NCBI GenBank assembly: GCA_963921795.1
Contig: OY997647.1
Span: 55,489,003-55,553,002, forward strand
Length of the DNA stretch: 64,000 bases
Reading direction: 5' to 3'
Origin: Nannobrachium achirus
Lineage: Eukaryota; Chordata; Actinopteri; Myctophiformes; Myctophidae
Position 1 is the stretch's first letter, and each line of letters begins with the position of its first letter. Positions 10,543-22,519 of this stretch are shown piece after piece. The notes below the pieces were generated by a model, which saw only the letters and a program-made list of their open reading frames with translations, made no database searches and had not been told where the DNA came from. A program made the translations under genes and the position numbers.

Positions 10543-11045
10543 CAGGGGCGTCACAAGGGGGAGGAAAGTGGGACTGAGTTACTAGGGCCCAAGGTGGAGG
10601 GGCCCTTGTAACTTTAGCTATTGAAAAATAGCAGATATACAAGCTCACAGCGCGGCACCGAGTGCCGCGCTGCGAGCTTGTAGATCTGCTATTTTTGAAA
10701 AGTCGTGAAAATGTGTGCAAATCGAATATATATGTATTTTTTAAGCGAACATTTGTAACTCAAGTTTTGCTTCTGGGGGGTCCCTGGAACTAGATATTTT
10801 GAGATGGGGGTCCGTGGCCAAATACATATTATTTTGGGGGTCCTTCACGTGAAAAAAGTTTGAGCACCACTGACATGGAAACATAGGTTTCTTGCACACA
10901 TTTTCACAATTTTTCAAAAAATAGCAGATCTACAAGCTCACACGCTGTGAGCTTGTATATCTGCTATTTTTCAATAGTTAACATTTATGGGGGGCCCGCA
11001 GTGAATCCTTGTACCCAGGGCCCAGAACTTGGTGTGACGCCCCTG
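10543..11045. mobile_element. hAT MITE family A, copy 1 (two internal hairpins)
   Basis: Ends CAGGGGCGTCACA / TGTGACGCCCCTG. An exact 8-bp target duplication ACCATAGA flanks it (10535-10542, 11046-11053), diagnostic of hAT superfamily transposition. Inside are two hairpins (10622-10697, 10915-10976) bracketing a piece with Charlie-like sequence (GGTCCGTGGCCAAATAC, GGTCCTTCACGTGAAA). No coding capacity. Confidence 0.9.
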
Positions 11046-11300
11046 ACCATAGATGTGCCTGGACCGCTGCTGCCCAGGCCTCGGGTAACTTACGTTGTTT
11101 GGAGAGGTAGGCTGGGTCACTGAGTTGATAAACATTTGAGTAAAACAGTAAAACTATATTTCAATTCATGATGGGGTGAACGTTGGTAATATAGCCCTAA
11201 TCAAATGTTTCAAACCATCCTGGATTGTGCCTTTTAAAGAAAGTGTAGTGAAACTGGACTGTTAAAGACCATTGTCCTTTTAGGAGGAAGCATTTTGCAC

Positions 11301-11583
11301 TTAAAGGAGTAGTTCACCCCCAAAATGACTTTTTTTCTATTGATTACTCATGCCATGGAGAGTAGAGTTCAATAATATTTTTTGGTTTTTGTCACATTCC
11401 TAAGACAAAAATTTGATTCGAGTAAATTTACCCCCATTGATTCCGGATGGGGGTAAATTTATTGTTATCACATTTTTGTCTTAGGAATGCGACAAAAAAC
11501 TAAAAATACTATTGAACTCTAGTCTCCATGGCGTGACTAATCAATAGAAAAAAAGTCATTTTGGGGGTGAACTACTCCTTTAA
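11301..11583. mobile_element. TTAA-site MITE (piggyBac-like), copy 2
   Basis: Perfect ends AGGAGTAGTTCACCCCCAAA with TTAA at 11301-11304 and 11580-11583. Shares the inner GATTCCGGATGGGGGTA inverted repeat with copy 1. A degraded third end (GGTGAACTATATCCCTTAA) is at about 11693-11712. Confidence 0.8.
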
Positions 11584-11714
11584 TCCCTACAGCATATACT
11601 TTGCTAATTGTTGGAAATTAAGACCAAAAAATAAGGTTTTTCCTATCGATTATTTAGGAGTGAGTAATCGACAGGGGAAAAAAAGTAATTTGGGGTGAAC
11701 TATATCCCTTAAAA

Positions 11715-12650
11715 AATTTTAAATGTAACCTACCGGTATAATGACATGCCCAAAATAGGAATGCCAGGTTGAAAGTTCTTGAAAAGCAAATAATTATTTT
11801 ATACTTGGCTTACTTTACTAAAATCCGTTGTCTGTGTTTGACTCACTAAGTAAGAGAGTATTGCTGTTATGAGGCAGACAGACACAGTGTTAATGTGATT
11901 TTCACCCAGAGGTCGATAAGTTGTGAAAGTCATGAAATAATGTAATCTCATTCACGACAAAGTTACTTACTCATGTTACCCACACAGCCGAGTGATTACG
12001 CGGCGGATTTGAATCGCCATGAGTATGAATAGTTGACGCCGGTCCATTTAGTTGGCATAAATAGGTGATATTAATACGTTTTCAAAATGCAGTAGACATA
12101 GAGAGGCTTTGAATGCAGGGAGTGAAAGCGTAGTCTGCCTAGGAGCTTTGAGGTTAGTGTTACTCCAGAGTGCAATGGAGAATCCTTTCTTCCTCTACGA
12201 GGGATGAAGTGTTCCAGGCCGTGCCGCTCCATGTCAGTCCCTTTTAAAACTGAATTCCATCCCGACCAAAAGCCCAGAGCAGGAGAACAATCCACTGGCA
12301 CAGTTCAGCAATCAGGATCCTAAACGAAAGGGGAGGAAAAAAAATCCCTTGTCTCTCCAGGAGCTCAGTTTACCTTCACCATATGCCACATTGTTCTTCT
12401 AATATTAAACAATATTTCACAAAAGTGAAGTTGACATCTTAAAGATTTTAATGGCTTCCTTCTCCTCTGAAGGTCTTCTGGCTCTCTGGCTGAGTTTCTC
12501 TACTGTACTGTGTGTACATGGTATTTTTTAGTCCTTCCAAAAGTACTTCACTCCACACAGCCATCCATGGTTTAATGGTTTCTCCTTTGTGATTGGCAGC
12601 CGTAGCAGCCATTACTCGATGCAGGGTAGAACGTACAGGACAGTATCTAG
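11715..12650. other. unassigned DNA
   Basis: No gene recognised. The short string GGAATGCCAGGTTGAAAGT near 11759 recurs near 508 and 61208 and marks a low-copy repeat of unknown class. The rest looks unique. Confidence 0.5.
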
Positions 12651-12653
12651 GCT

Positions 12654-13680
12654 TAGGGTTGCACCGATATCGGCAGTGGCGTCAGTTCAGCAAAAGCTAG
12701 GGTATGGCAAAAGATGGGAGTCCTCATGGAAAAGAGGCATTACATTTTGTATAACACGGTTCTATTGTGAAAATAGCAGATCTACATGCTCAAAAACTAG
12801 TATTTTCAGTTTTTTACACAGGTTTCTACGGTTTCTTCGGCTGGATATGTTAGCCTGGAACGGTTGTTCAAGTGCAGCTAAACTTAGCATGTTAGTAAAC
12901 GTGCCACAATTAACAATAATGCATTGCACCTGTGCAATATACCATTTTGTCAAGATGGGGAGAATACAAGTCTGGAGAATATAAATATAATATCTTGTTA
13001 AAGTGACCAATTTGTAAAATGTTGTAGTTATTTTACTTTAATTTAAGTACAACATAATAACCAGAACAGATAGACAAAGAGACATTCATAGATTTATATT
13101 TAAAAGTAACTTTTATTTTCCCCCCTGGACCCAGGGTATGGCAGCTGCATACCCCTGCCATACCCAATTGACGCTCCTGGATATCGGTATCAGTATCAGG
13201 TGCCGATATGACTTAATTAAGTCATATTGGGATATCGGATATCAGACACTGTACAACGTCACCAATCCAAGTCACAAATAAATAATAATAATAAAAACGT
13301 CTCTGGCTTATAAATATGCATTATAATCACGCAATTTTAAGCCCATAACCAAACATTTTAGCATATACTTATTAAATAAACGATGTCCCACAATCTTATC
13401 CAGCAAACAGTTTTCGTCGCTCCTCCCCTCTTGAGACGAGACACACGAGTTGCCATTGCATTTTGCACTCAGTTGCACTGACTGCACTCTGTTATTTGAA
13501 CTGAAGCCTATCCTACAATTAATAAATGGCTTTAATTGGCTTTGAAAGGTGATGCATTTAAAAAAAAAAACTTGCTATGTAGCCAACTGTATCGGGTATC
13601 GGGTAAGTATCGGGAAATATCCAAATTAATATACCGGATCAGATCGAAAATGAAAAAGCCTGTATCGCCGTGCATCCCTA
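12654..13680. mobile_element. MITE with TAGGGTTGCACCGATA ends, split by a hAT MITE
   Basis: Left end TAGGGTTGCACCGATATCGG, right end CTGTATCGCCGTGCATCCCTA, both facing inward, with repeated GATATCGG/GGTATC strings between. Similar TAGGGATGCACCGAT ends are common in fish hAT-type MITEs. No exact target duplication was found (TCTAGGCT versus TTCAATAA). The hAT family D copy at 12674-13179 sits inside it and is therefore younger. Confidence 0.55.
12674..13179. mobile_element. hAT MITE family D, copy 1, nested
   Basis: Ends CAGTGGCGTCAGTTCAGC and CCCAATTGACGCTCCTG. Exact 8-bp duplication GATATCGG at 12666-12673 and 13180-13187. It contains half a family hairpin (about 12766-12795). A second copy is at 44047-44540. 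Confidence 0.85.
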
Positions 13681-13689
13681 TTCAATAAC

Positions 13690-14372
<683 letters not shown>

Positions 14373-14374
14373 AA

Positions 14375-14870
14375 TAAACTAGAAAGATTTTGGGAAATTG
14401 CAAGTGTGTTTGCCCTGACGCGAGTCACGAGGAGTCTGCTCGGAATTGTATGCCATTTGTCCCTTTCATGCATAATTTGGATGTCTCCGTATCTGTCGCT
14501 CCCTGTCCCTATTTGAGCGGTGCTATAACCATTCCATCCTTGCCCCATTTATGCCCATATATGGAGATCCCTCATGTCATCAATATTAAGCCCATATCTT
14601 GGAATGCCCATATATGGACATACTGTGTCAATCTCATGTGGTCTATGACGTCAGACATCTATGATGTCAGTCATCTCCATATTTGGGAACATTGATTTGT
14701 CATATGGTCCAAGTGTGTGCCACCAAAACTGTAATGAATGAAAAATAATGAATGAAAGAAACTAAAACGATGCAATTCTGGGAAATTGCAAAGAAATAAA
14801 GTCAAACAAGTACAGTGTACTTAAAGTGGCAACAACACTAATTAGCAAAGAAATCTCTGTCTGTCTGTCT
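14375..14870. other. unassigned DNA with direct CCCATATATGGA-type repeats
   Basis: No gene recognised. The string CCATATATGGA/CCCATATCT recurs several times between 14540 and 14690 (CATATATGG is CArG-like). Apparent ORFs here lack any family signature. Confidence 0.4.
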
Positions 14871-14885
14871 TCTATCTATCTATAA

Positions 14886-15334
14886 CAGGGACATGCTGGG
14901 CCCCTGATTCAGCCCGGGAAAAAGAGTTGGAGAGGCCTTCATTGCGCGCTACAGAGAGATCTCTCTCTATAGCTCTGCTGCTACTCAAAGATTTGCAATT
15001 TCAGATCATGACAAGTGACAAGCCAGTGGGCCAATTACATGAGTTATATTTCGTTGTTGTCGGGTGGAAACCTTGTATGTCCAAAACTGTTTGTTTTGTA
15101 TTTATCATTTAAAAAATGATTTAAACTAGTGAAAACAGCCGATCTACAAGCACACAACGCCTCGCACCGAGAGGCGTTGTGTGCTTGTAGATCGGCCCCC
15201 AAAATGGCCCCCAAAATGGAACGAAGGCCGACATTTTATTTATTTATTTTTCCTAATGGCCGGCCTGGACCGGCCGGGAATGAACCGGCCGTTCGGGAGT
15301 TGTCCCGCTTTTCCTAATGGCCAGCACGTCCCTG
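14886..15334. mobile_element. hAT MITE family B, copy 1, with a truncated MITE T inside
   Basis: Ends CAGGGACATGCTGG and CCAGCACGTCCCTG. Exact 8-bp duplication ATCTATAA (14878-14885, 15335-15342). The left half of MITE T (from about 15055) and its hairpin (15129-15196) lie inside; the right half of MITE T is lost and replaced by CCCCAAAATGG repeats. Copy 2 (30871-31423) has the complete MITE T. Confidence 0.9.
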
Positions 15335-15539
15335 ATCTATAAATTAGAAAAGCAGTTCCTGCAGAAACTGCATGGGCTTGACTGAAAACACACACAAAGT
15401 ATATTATGTTTATATGTCATTTGGCAGGAGATTTTGACGTCAGATTTCAAGATATATATAATAATAGTAATATATAGCATCGTACCATTTATATTACCAT
15501 AATATACATTTAAGATGGCATTCATCCAAAGAGTGGGAA

Positions 15540-15840
15540 CTCAGAGGGGTACAACTCATCCCTAATGGTGGTCTGAGTCCACAAATCAAAATTCAAGAAA
15601 ACGGCACGCTCTAGATTAGAACTGTAAGCTATTTTTTATACACAATCCTGTATACTTTGTAATAACCTCTAACGTGCCTTAACTCATTCCCCGCCTCCCC
15701 CGATAGTCCCGAGAAAATCCCAATGTCGTTCCCCGCCAGGCCCGATAGTCCCGAGAATTTGCTTTTATATAATGTAATGTTTAATTACACTCTCCCCCAG
15801 CTCGTGACAAATTTTTATCCTTTTATCTTACAGAGAACCT
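15540..15840. other. unassigned DNA
   Basis: No gene. Contains a short direct repeat CCCGATAGTCCCGAGAA at about 15698 and 15740. Confidence 0.4.
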
Positions 15841-16015
15841 AAAATATCACACATCAAAGTAAGTGTGTTTGAAAAAAAGACTGTAATAATGTATAAATTG
15901 CAATACAAATGCATATAAATCTCCCCATAACCCACAGTGAACTGGCACAGTGACGCATTTTGCGCACACAAGGCTGGCGGAAAAAAAAGAGAAGAAAAAA
16001 AAAGTGTGAGAACAG

Positions 16016-16016
<1 letters not shown>

Positions 16017-16083
<67 letters not shown>
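16017..16083. repeat. (TG)n microsatellite
   Basis: About 33 uninterrupted TG units; a (CT)n run follows at 16188-16215. Confidence 0.95.
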
Positions 16084-16084
<1 letters not shown>

Positions 16085-16181
16085 CATCTCTTAGCTGGCT
16101 GGTGGTCCACGGACCACTGTCTGTTTCAGTGGTCCCCCTGTCCTGATCAGCACAGTGCTATCAGAGTCTCTGATTCAGAGA

Positions 16182-16215
<34 letters not shown>

Positions 16216-16770
16216 GATACAAAATAATTATCGCCAATTCGCCATATAAATGCTTCTAAAACATACCTGAGAATGATGATGGTTGATTAGAATCCACAGG
16301 TTATAATCCATATATCCAGGCTATAATATATTGTTTTGTAATGGTCCACAAGCAGCCAAGCAGGCCATTGGCGCCAGGCGGTCCTTTGCAAAGGGGGGTC
16401 CCTGGTCGGCTTTCTAACAGGGGGTCCGCGGGCCCAACGCTTCGCTCCGCAGAGCAGTGGGAACACGATAATCAACTCTTACAAAATCAATCAATAAAAC
16501 TGCCCGATTACATAAAGTTCACGACGCGATCCAGTTGAGTCAGAGACAAGTGAAGTGGTCCCTGGAAGGGGGTCCGTCCTCTCATTACCCTGCCTGGTCT
16601 CCAGCCAACACTTCTCACGGACCACCACCAAAACTCCCACGCTCCCCCACCACGCTCCTCCCAAAAAGCAAGAGATCAACTAGTGTCGTTACTAACGAGC
16701 AAAGACGCAGAGGAGCTGTTTAGCAGGGCAGTGCAGAGGATTTTTTTAGGGGCAGGGGGATACATTTTTC

Positions 16771-17068
16771 CAACATGTCCTAGAATGTGAAAATAGCAGA
16801 TCTACAAGCTCGACTTTGATTGATTGATTGAAGACTTTATTAGAAGTTTGCATAGGAAAAGGTACAGTTTCATGACGGTACAGTTCACTGGTACAAGGTC
16901 TACTAAAAGGAGATCCATGAAAAGACTAAGCTTATTTCCACTGGAAACCATTGAAGTATCTCATATAAAATTGAATGACAAGCTCTCAATGTGTCACAGT
17001 CTCAGAGCGATGTGTTGAGCTTGTAGAGCTTGTAGATCTGCTATTTTCACATTCTAGGACATGTTAGA
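16771..17068. mobile_element. hairpin element with extended arms, split by a LINE tail
   Basis: Outer arms read ACATGTCCTAGAATGTGAAA on the left and are mirrored on the right (TTTCACATTCTAGGACATGT), continuing into the family arm GATCTACAAGCTC. The inverted repeat is about 45 bp long per arm. A 5' truncated L2-type LINE (16814-16983) was inserted in the loop, duplicating ACAAGCTC. Confidence 0.75.
16814..16983 (-). mobile_element. 5' truncated L2-type LINE tail
   Basis: Begins at the TTGA-repeat 3' tail and matches the 3' UTR of the 7370-10534 element (CTTTATTAGAAGTTTGCATA..., GGTCTACTAAAAGGAG). ACAAGCTC on both sides is the probable target duplication. It dates the hairpin element as older than this insertion. 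Confidence 0.8.
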
Positions 17069-17099
17069 AAAAAGACTCATGCCCCCTTTTATGTCTATT

Positions 17100-18120
17100 T
17101 GTGTGTGTGCACCTGTACAGAGCAAAAGACAACCAGCAGACACACAGAGACAGAGAGAAAGCGCCCCCAAGTGGGGGCTCACAGAAATACTCACAGAAAT
17201 ACTGCAATATAGTATGTGAGTTTTTTGGTCAGATATAGCCAATAAAAATATTTTTCTCTGCATTTTTCTAAACAGAAAATTCTAAAAATAAATCCTATTA
17301 CATAATTACATTAGTACACTTATCTGATAATGCCTGAAGCCATAAAGACACATCTCAAGTGAGTTATCCACTTGAAAACAGATCATTCACAAAAAGGTCA
17401 ATAACTCCAATTATTTTGAATTTCCACCTGGATTTTGAAAAAACAAGGGGTTTGAAATGGCCAAAACTCTAGATTGCTACATCGTACATACAAAAAAATA
17501 TTTTTTGGAGAGACTAGAGGATGTCCTCTTATAATCCATGCACTGTATGACATTTTCGTGCAAACAGGGAATTTAGGAAAAATGTCTAAATATGAAGAAA
17601 ATGCTTAAACAAAATGGCAGGGGAGCCTACAGTGAATGTTAAAATGGCGGTCAATGTGTTAATAAGTATATCAATACAGAGTAACACATTATCAAATGAT
17701 ATCAACTTATATCGTGAGCACCGCTCACTTTACACTAAGTTTATTTTTGGAGCATTGAAGCTATTTGTGCGCCAGCAGAGCGTGCAAGTACGCTGTTCGG
17801 TGCCATCCGTATGTATTGTGGGTTGGCAAGTTGGCACTCTGCAGAGGTGCCAACTTGCGCCTTGTTATTTATATCAGGTCACACATGATGGTGATGTCAC
17901 CAAGTTGCTGACATCACCATGTGTTTTTTCAAGGGTTTTCCCATTGGATTTTTTTCACAGAAACAATGGTTTTATGATCACGATTCACCAGGATCCTGGA
18001 TGGCTTGATTCTAGGCTTAAAATAATTTATATAAATATTTCTGTAAATTTCCATGAATGGCTGATTTCTTTGTATGCCTATCAATAAACCACACCCACTG
18101 CTACAGTATGTACTGTATGC
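17100..18120. other. unassigned DNA, one degenerate Helitron-like stretch
   Basis: No gene. From about 17700 to 17930 it shares strings with 40160-40500 (GTGCGCCAGCAGAGCG, GCCAACTTGCG, TTATTTATATCAGGTC), a degraded interspersed repeat. Confidence 0.4.
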
Positions 18121-18127
18121 CCTATGC

Positions 18128-18346
18128 AGTGGTTCCCCAAAAACTTGTTTGGGGGAAAAAAACAGCAGATTGGCTATTTTCACTACTTATTCAATTTCTT
18201 TCATTATTCATGAAAATCTTAGCTTTTTGGGGAATGTTTTGAAATAATAACTAAAAACAAAATGTAGAAAACAAACAATTAAGGGACCCATAAAAATGTG
18301 TCCGCGACCGACAAATGGGCCCCGACCCACTGTTTGGGAAACAGTA
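18128..18346. mobile_element. hAT-like MITE remnant (CAGTGGTTCCCC end)
   Basis: Left end CAGTGGTTCCCCAAAAAC, right end GTTTGGGAAACAG with GGGCCCCGACCCACTG inside, similar to Charlie-type ends. The centre holds a collapsed hairpin (AACAGCAGATTGGCTATTTTCAC). No target duplication seen. Confidence 0.5.
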
Positions 18347-18533
18347 TAGCACAGGGAGATCCATTCCACAAGTGTCTTGACTTGAGTCTGAGTCTGTTAT
18401 TAGAGTTTAATAACAGAGTCTTGCCAGGCTAATTGAGCACTGAATGGGCACACTGCCCTCTGCTGCTGTGGTTGAATACAACAGGAGTGATGGGACATTC
18501 ACCACTGTACAGTTTACAACAATACTCCATCAT

Positions 18534-18943
18534 TAGGGCTGTCACGATTATGACATTTTATATGACGATTAATTGTCACTCAAATAATTGCAATTAACGA
18601 TTTAATTGTGTTTTTGTCGTTGATAATTAAATTTCTGTTTGGCTTTTATGCTTTGAAGTTGCACATGGCAGATATGACACATAACCTAAATATACAAAGA
18701 AATTACTGACATATTTGACAACTTTATACTTTAAAAAGAACATTGATAGTGGAAATAGCCGATCTACAAGCTCACAACGCGTCGCATGTGAGCTTGTAGA
18801 TCTGCTATTTCCACTATTATTTACTTTTAAAAAATATATGAAGATTTTTCAACATGGAAACGATTATGACGATTATGAAAAATAATCACGATTATGTCAA
18901 ATAATCACTATTAGACGATTATGTAATAACTGTGACAGCCCTA
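18534..18943. mobile_element. hAT MITE family C with central hairpin
   Basis: Ends TAGGGCTGTCACGATTATGA and the inverse CTGTGACAGCCCTA. Exact 8-bp duplication TCCATCAT at 18526-18533 and 18944-18951. The hairpin 18748-18815 is at the centre, and its flanks are also mirror-related (TTTAAAAAG... / ...CTTTTAAA). Confidence 0.9.
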
Positions 18944-18951
18944 TCCATCAT

Positions 18952-19142
18952 GATACAAGTTCATGCAGTGCAGCATCAGTCAAGACATCTGCAGTTTGAC
19001 ATATTGACCTGTGGTTTGGTGCGCCGCATATTGGATCCACTGCTGGCTGTGTTCAAACTGTACCAGTGCAACTCGAGAACACGCGAAGCCTCAAATGTTC
19101 TCGTCCATTGTCCGCAAAGCTTGGAGGCCTCGTGTTTACATA
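18952..19142. other. unique DNA between two hAT insertions
   Basis: No repeat signature or convincing ORF. Together with 19644-20014 it forms one stretch that was split by the 19151-19635 insertion. Could be single-copy regulatory DNA; unproven. Confidence 0.3.
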
Positions 19143-19150
19143 TTGGTAGG

Positions 19151-19635
19151 CAGGGGCGTCACACCAAATTCTGGGCCCTGGGTACAAGGATTCACTGCGG
19201 GCCCCCCATGAATGTTAACTATTGAAAAATAGCAGATATACAAGCTCACAGCGCGGCACCGAGTGCCGCGCTGCGAGCTTGTAGATCTGCTATTTTTGTG
19301 AAAATGTGTGCCAAGAAACCTATGTTTCCATGTCAGTGATGCTCAAACTTTTTCATGTGAAGGACCCCCCATCTCAAAATATTTAGTTCCAGGGACCCCC
19401 CCAGAAGTAAAATTTTAGTTTCAAATGTTCACTTAAAAAATACATATATTCAATGATTTGCGCTAATTTTCACGGCTTTTCAAAAATAGCAGATCTACAA
19501 GCTCGCAGCGCGGCACTCGGTGCCGCGCTGTGAGCTTGTATATCTGCTATTTTTCAATAGCTAAAGTTACTAGGGCCCCTCCACCTTGGGCCCTGGTAAC
19601 TCAGTCCCACTTTCCTACCCCTTGTGACGCCCCTG
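19151..19635. mobile_element. hAT MITE family A, copy 2
   Basis: Ends CAGGGGCGTCACACC / CTTGTGACGCCCCTG with exact 8-bp duplication TTGGTAGG (19143-19150, 19636-19643). Two hairpins at 19223-19299 and 19480-19558 have long GC-rich tips (GCGCGGCACCGAGTGCCGCGC). Confidence 0.9.
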
Positions 19636-19643
19636 TTGGTAGG

Positions 19644-20014
19644 GCTTCCCAAGTCGGATTCCTCCAAACATTGAAACCCGGCCGAGGAAGATGCAAGGTT
19701 TAATCCGAGGCCTGGAAATCACTGCGCACGCATCCCTCCTCGCCACATGTTGGGTCATTGTTGTTCTGTAATCAAGACACAGCTTCCTATTTTTACCCTT
19801 AGAATACTAATCCTGGCCGAGGATGAACCGTAAACACTGTGAGCAGACGGCATCTCCCTTGCCAGGCCTGTGGCGGCCGGGGCCTGCGTACACATGCACC
19901 CAAAGATCTCACCATCAAACAGCCCCGAATGCACCATTTTCTTAGCAAATGAGCCGTGGAGTACCGCCGTGCCATGTTTACATGCAACAAGGCTGACCTC
20001 CTCAAAAAGGCTGA
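19644..20014. other. unique, GC-richer DNA; candidate regulatory island
   Basis: Free of recognised repeats, with high complexity and CpG sites, bounded by MITEs on both sides. No splice-bounded ORF with a known family match. Candidate non-coding functional sequence in a repeat-dense interval. Confidence 0.3.
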
Positions 20015-20588
20015 TTAAAACCCATTCAGGCCTAGAGCTATTGAATGCTTTAACCAGTGGAAAAATAGCAGATATACAAGCTCACAGCGCGGCACCGAGT
20101 GCCGCGCTGCGAGCTTGTAGATCTGCTATTTTTGAAAAAGTCTTGAAAATGTGTGCAAATCTTTGAATATATGTATTTTCAAAGCGAACGTTTGTAACTC
20201 GGGTGGTCCCTGGAACTACATATTTTGAGATGGGGGTCCGTGGCCAAATAAATATCAGTTTGGGGGTCCTTCACATGAAAAGGTTAGAGAACCACTGACA
20301 TGGTAGTCTCTCAAGAACAGACTAACTGAGCTCCAGTTGAAGTGAAAAGGACCTTTTCTTTGACGATGGCTGGCCAGATTGCTGACATATAGAAACATAG
20401 GTTTTTCAAAAAACCTTAGAAGGATTCAAAAGACACTTATAGAATCGGGTCAAAATTCAAATTTTCACGATTTTTCAAAAATAGCAGATGGCACTCGGTG
20501 CCGCGCTGTGAGCTTGTATATCTTCTATTTTTTTATATTTAAAGCATAAAATATTGCGTCATATTGTGTTCAGGCCTAAATGGGTTAA
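20015..20588. mobile_element. TTAA-site composite element E, copy 1
   Basis: Bounded by TTAA (20015-20018, 20585-20588) with inner ends AACCCATTCAGGCCTA and AGGCCTAAATGGG. Hairpins 20058-20135 (intact) and 20471-20535 (left arm partly deleted) bracket the same Charlie-like core seen in hAT family A, plus an extra piece (GACGATGGCTGGCCAGATTG). Copies 2 and 3 are at 41150-41767 and 47427-48010. Confidence 0.75.
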
Positions 20589-20599
20589 TCAAAAAAACC

Positions 20600-21240
20600 C
20601 GACTAATTAGGGAAAATCTTAAATGTAACACACTCGCTAAGCCTGCCTCATTTACAAGTGCACATGCCCGCAGTACAACAAATACACATTCACGTACCGT
20701 AGTATACAAACTGAACCCGGCAACGATGTGTTTATCTGATAAAATCACAGTTAACCCTGCAAGGCCCAGCGTTGCTTTTTGGCAACATTTTTTAAATCAT
20801 TTTTAAAAAAATGTTATAATTAGTTTTCCTGTTCTTTTTTCACATTAACATCACCTATCCTATTGTTTAGTATTACAATGTCATTGGCCAGGATATTTGC
20901 ATATAAATACCCCCCACAGGGGCTGACATTCACACCTCCCAGAGAAGTTGAAATTCCAGCGTCTGGACGAACAACATGTCACTTTTTAACTGAAGCTATT
21001 CCTCACTAAAACATAAGTAAAATACCTGTAATATTTTTTTTCGTGATCATTAGAATGTCTAGAACACGTGCATATGTTAATATTGTGAGAAATATCCCCA
21101 AAATGCAAATTAGAGCATGATTTATGATTTATGATATATGTCTATAAAACCTTACAAAAACATTATTAATTTTTTAACATAATATTTTTCTGTGATTAGG
21201 ACTGCTACAACACCATTAGAATTTTTTTTGGCCAGTAGAA
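20600..21240. other. unassigned AT-rich DNA
   Basis: No gene or recognised repeat end. ORF-like stretches are short and unsupported. Confidence 0.4.
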
Positions 21241-21555
21241 ATTAATTCGGGTCTTGCAGAGTTAATCTGTGATCGTCGTCTTTATCAGAGCAGGCTTCCA
21301 GACACCAGCGATGATGGAGTGTAAATAGGTCATAAATCTCTACTCTGTTCAGACAATCACGCTCGCGTAAACAGATCGGCCCCAAATGAACGTGCGTCGT
21401 GGCTCCTTGGGCGCAGCAGCAGAGAGTGGAGCTGGCGTTTTTTGTTTTTTTTTGTCTCTTGGATCGGCGTGGGAGCGAACGCAATCCTTGGATGCTTTCC
21501 GTTGTTGATGTCAGCGCTCTTTATTTCAATTAGCGCTGCCATTTTCATTCACGTT
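21241..21555. other. unique DNA; candidate conserved non-coding element
   Basis: Complex sequence with homeodomain-type cores (TTTCAATTAGCGCTGCC near 21524, GTAAATAGGTCATAAA near 21321) and no repeat signature. Lies about 18 kb upstream of meox2. No alignment available, so this is a guess based on composition. Confidence 0.3.
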
Positions 21556-21740
21556 GTCAAGCCAGTCTTGAAATAACAGAAGGGAGGGAGAGGAGAGGAG
21601 TGGGGTGGGGGATAAAGAGATACGGAGAGGGAGAGATGGAGAGAGAGGACTGCCATGATTTTCCATGCACTGTACCTAGTTTGTGCCGTGAAACCCAAAA
21701 GGGTCTATCTTGAAAAGATTTAGAGTAAGAAATGAGAAAT

Positions 21741-22004
21741 AGCGTCGTTGTTGGGTGGAAACCTCTCCATCTCCAAGTTTCAAATTTGTACATTTTATCG
21801 CAAAGTAAAGCCCTGCTTCATCATACAAGGCCGTTGCACAAAAGTAGTGAAAACAGCAGATTTACAAGCACACAACGCCTCGCAGTGCGAGGCGTAGTGT
21901 GCTTGTAGATTGGCTGTTTTCACTAGTTTAAAATCATTTTTAAAATGATAAATGCAAAACGAACGATTTTGGACATACAAGGTTTTCACCCGACAACGAC
22001 GATA
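21741..22004 (-). mobile_element. MITE family T, copy 3, reverse orientation
   Basis: Left end GCGTCGTTGTTGGGTGGAAA, right end CACCCGACAACGACGA. Hairpin 21846-21925 with one mismatch in the tip (GCGTAGTG). Shares about 200 bp with the copy at 23457-23712 in the same orientation. Confidence 0.65.
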
Positions 22005-22129
22005 AGATCTCATGGTCTGTTCTATGCAGAAAAAACAAACTATGATTCAACCTGTCTCAACATTGCTCTGACACAGTCTTCTTGAGTGTTTTTGTGTCTA
22101 CCTGCCTGTCGAAACCACTGGTTCTAAAC

Positions 22130-22210
22130 AGGGTCCTGGGACCCCCAGGGGGTCCTTAAGGGAGTTCAAAGTATGTGGCCCAAAGCATATTAAATATCAC
22201 TGGTCTAAAA
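22130..22210. mobile_element. Charlie-like hAT fragment
   Basis: ACTGGTTCTAAACAGGG followed by CCCCCAGGGGGTCC resembles the end of the 27634-27903 element; no opposite end found. Confidence 0.35.
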
Positions 22211-22519
22211 CCTCTCTCTGTCTCTTTCTGTCTGTCTCCCTCTCCTTGCCTCTCTCCCTCTCTCAGCATGCACAGACATGCACAGTGTGCCTCTCTCTCA
22301 GTTTGCGGCAGGCCGTCATGGAGACAGTCTCGTGCCGTCCATAGATGTGAGCTCCACGTCCCCTTTCCAGCCCGGGGCCTCTTTCATACATCTTTAATTA
22401 GAACGATTCAGGCCAACTGCTCTCCAGGGCCCCACACCACCACCAGCGCCCCCACCCTACACCAGCCCCCCTCCCCCCCGATCCCACTCCAACATCCCAC
22501 CGCAATATCATGGCCCTAA

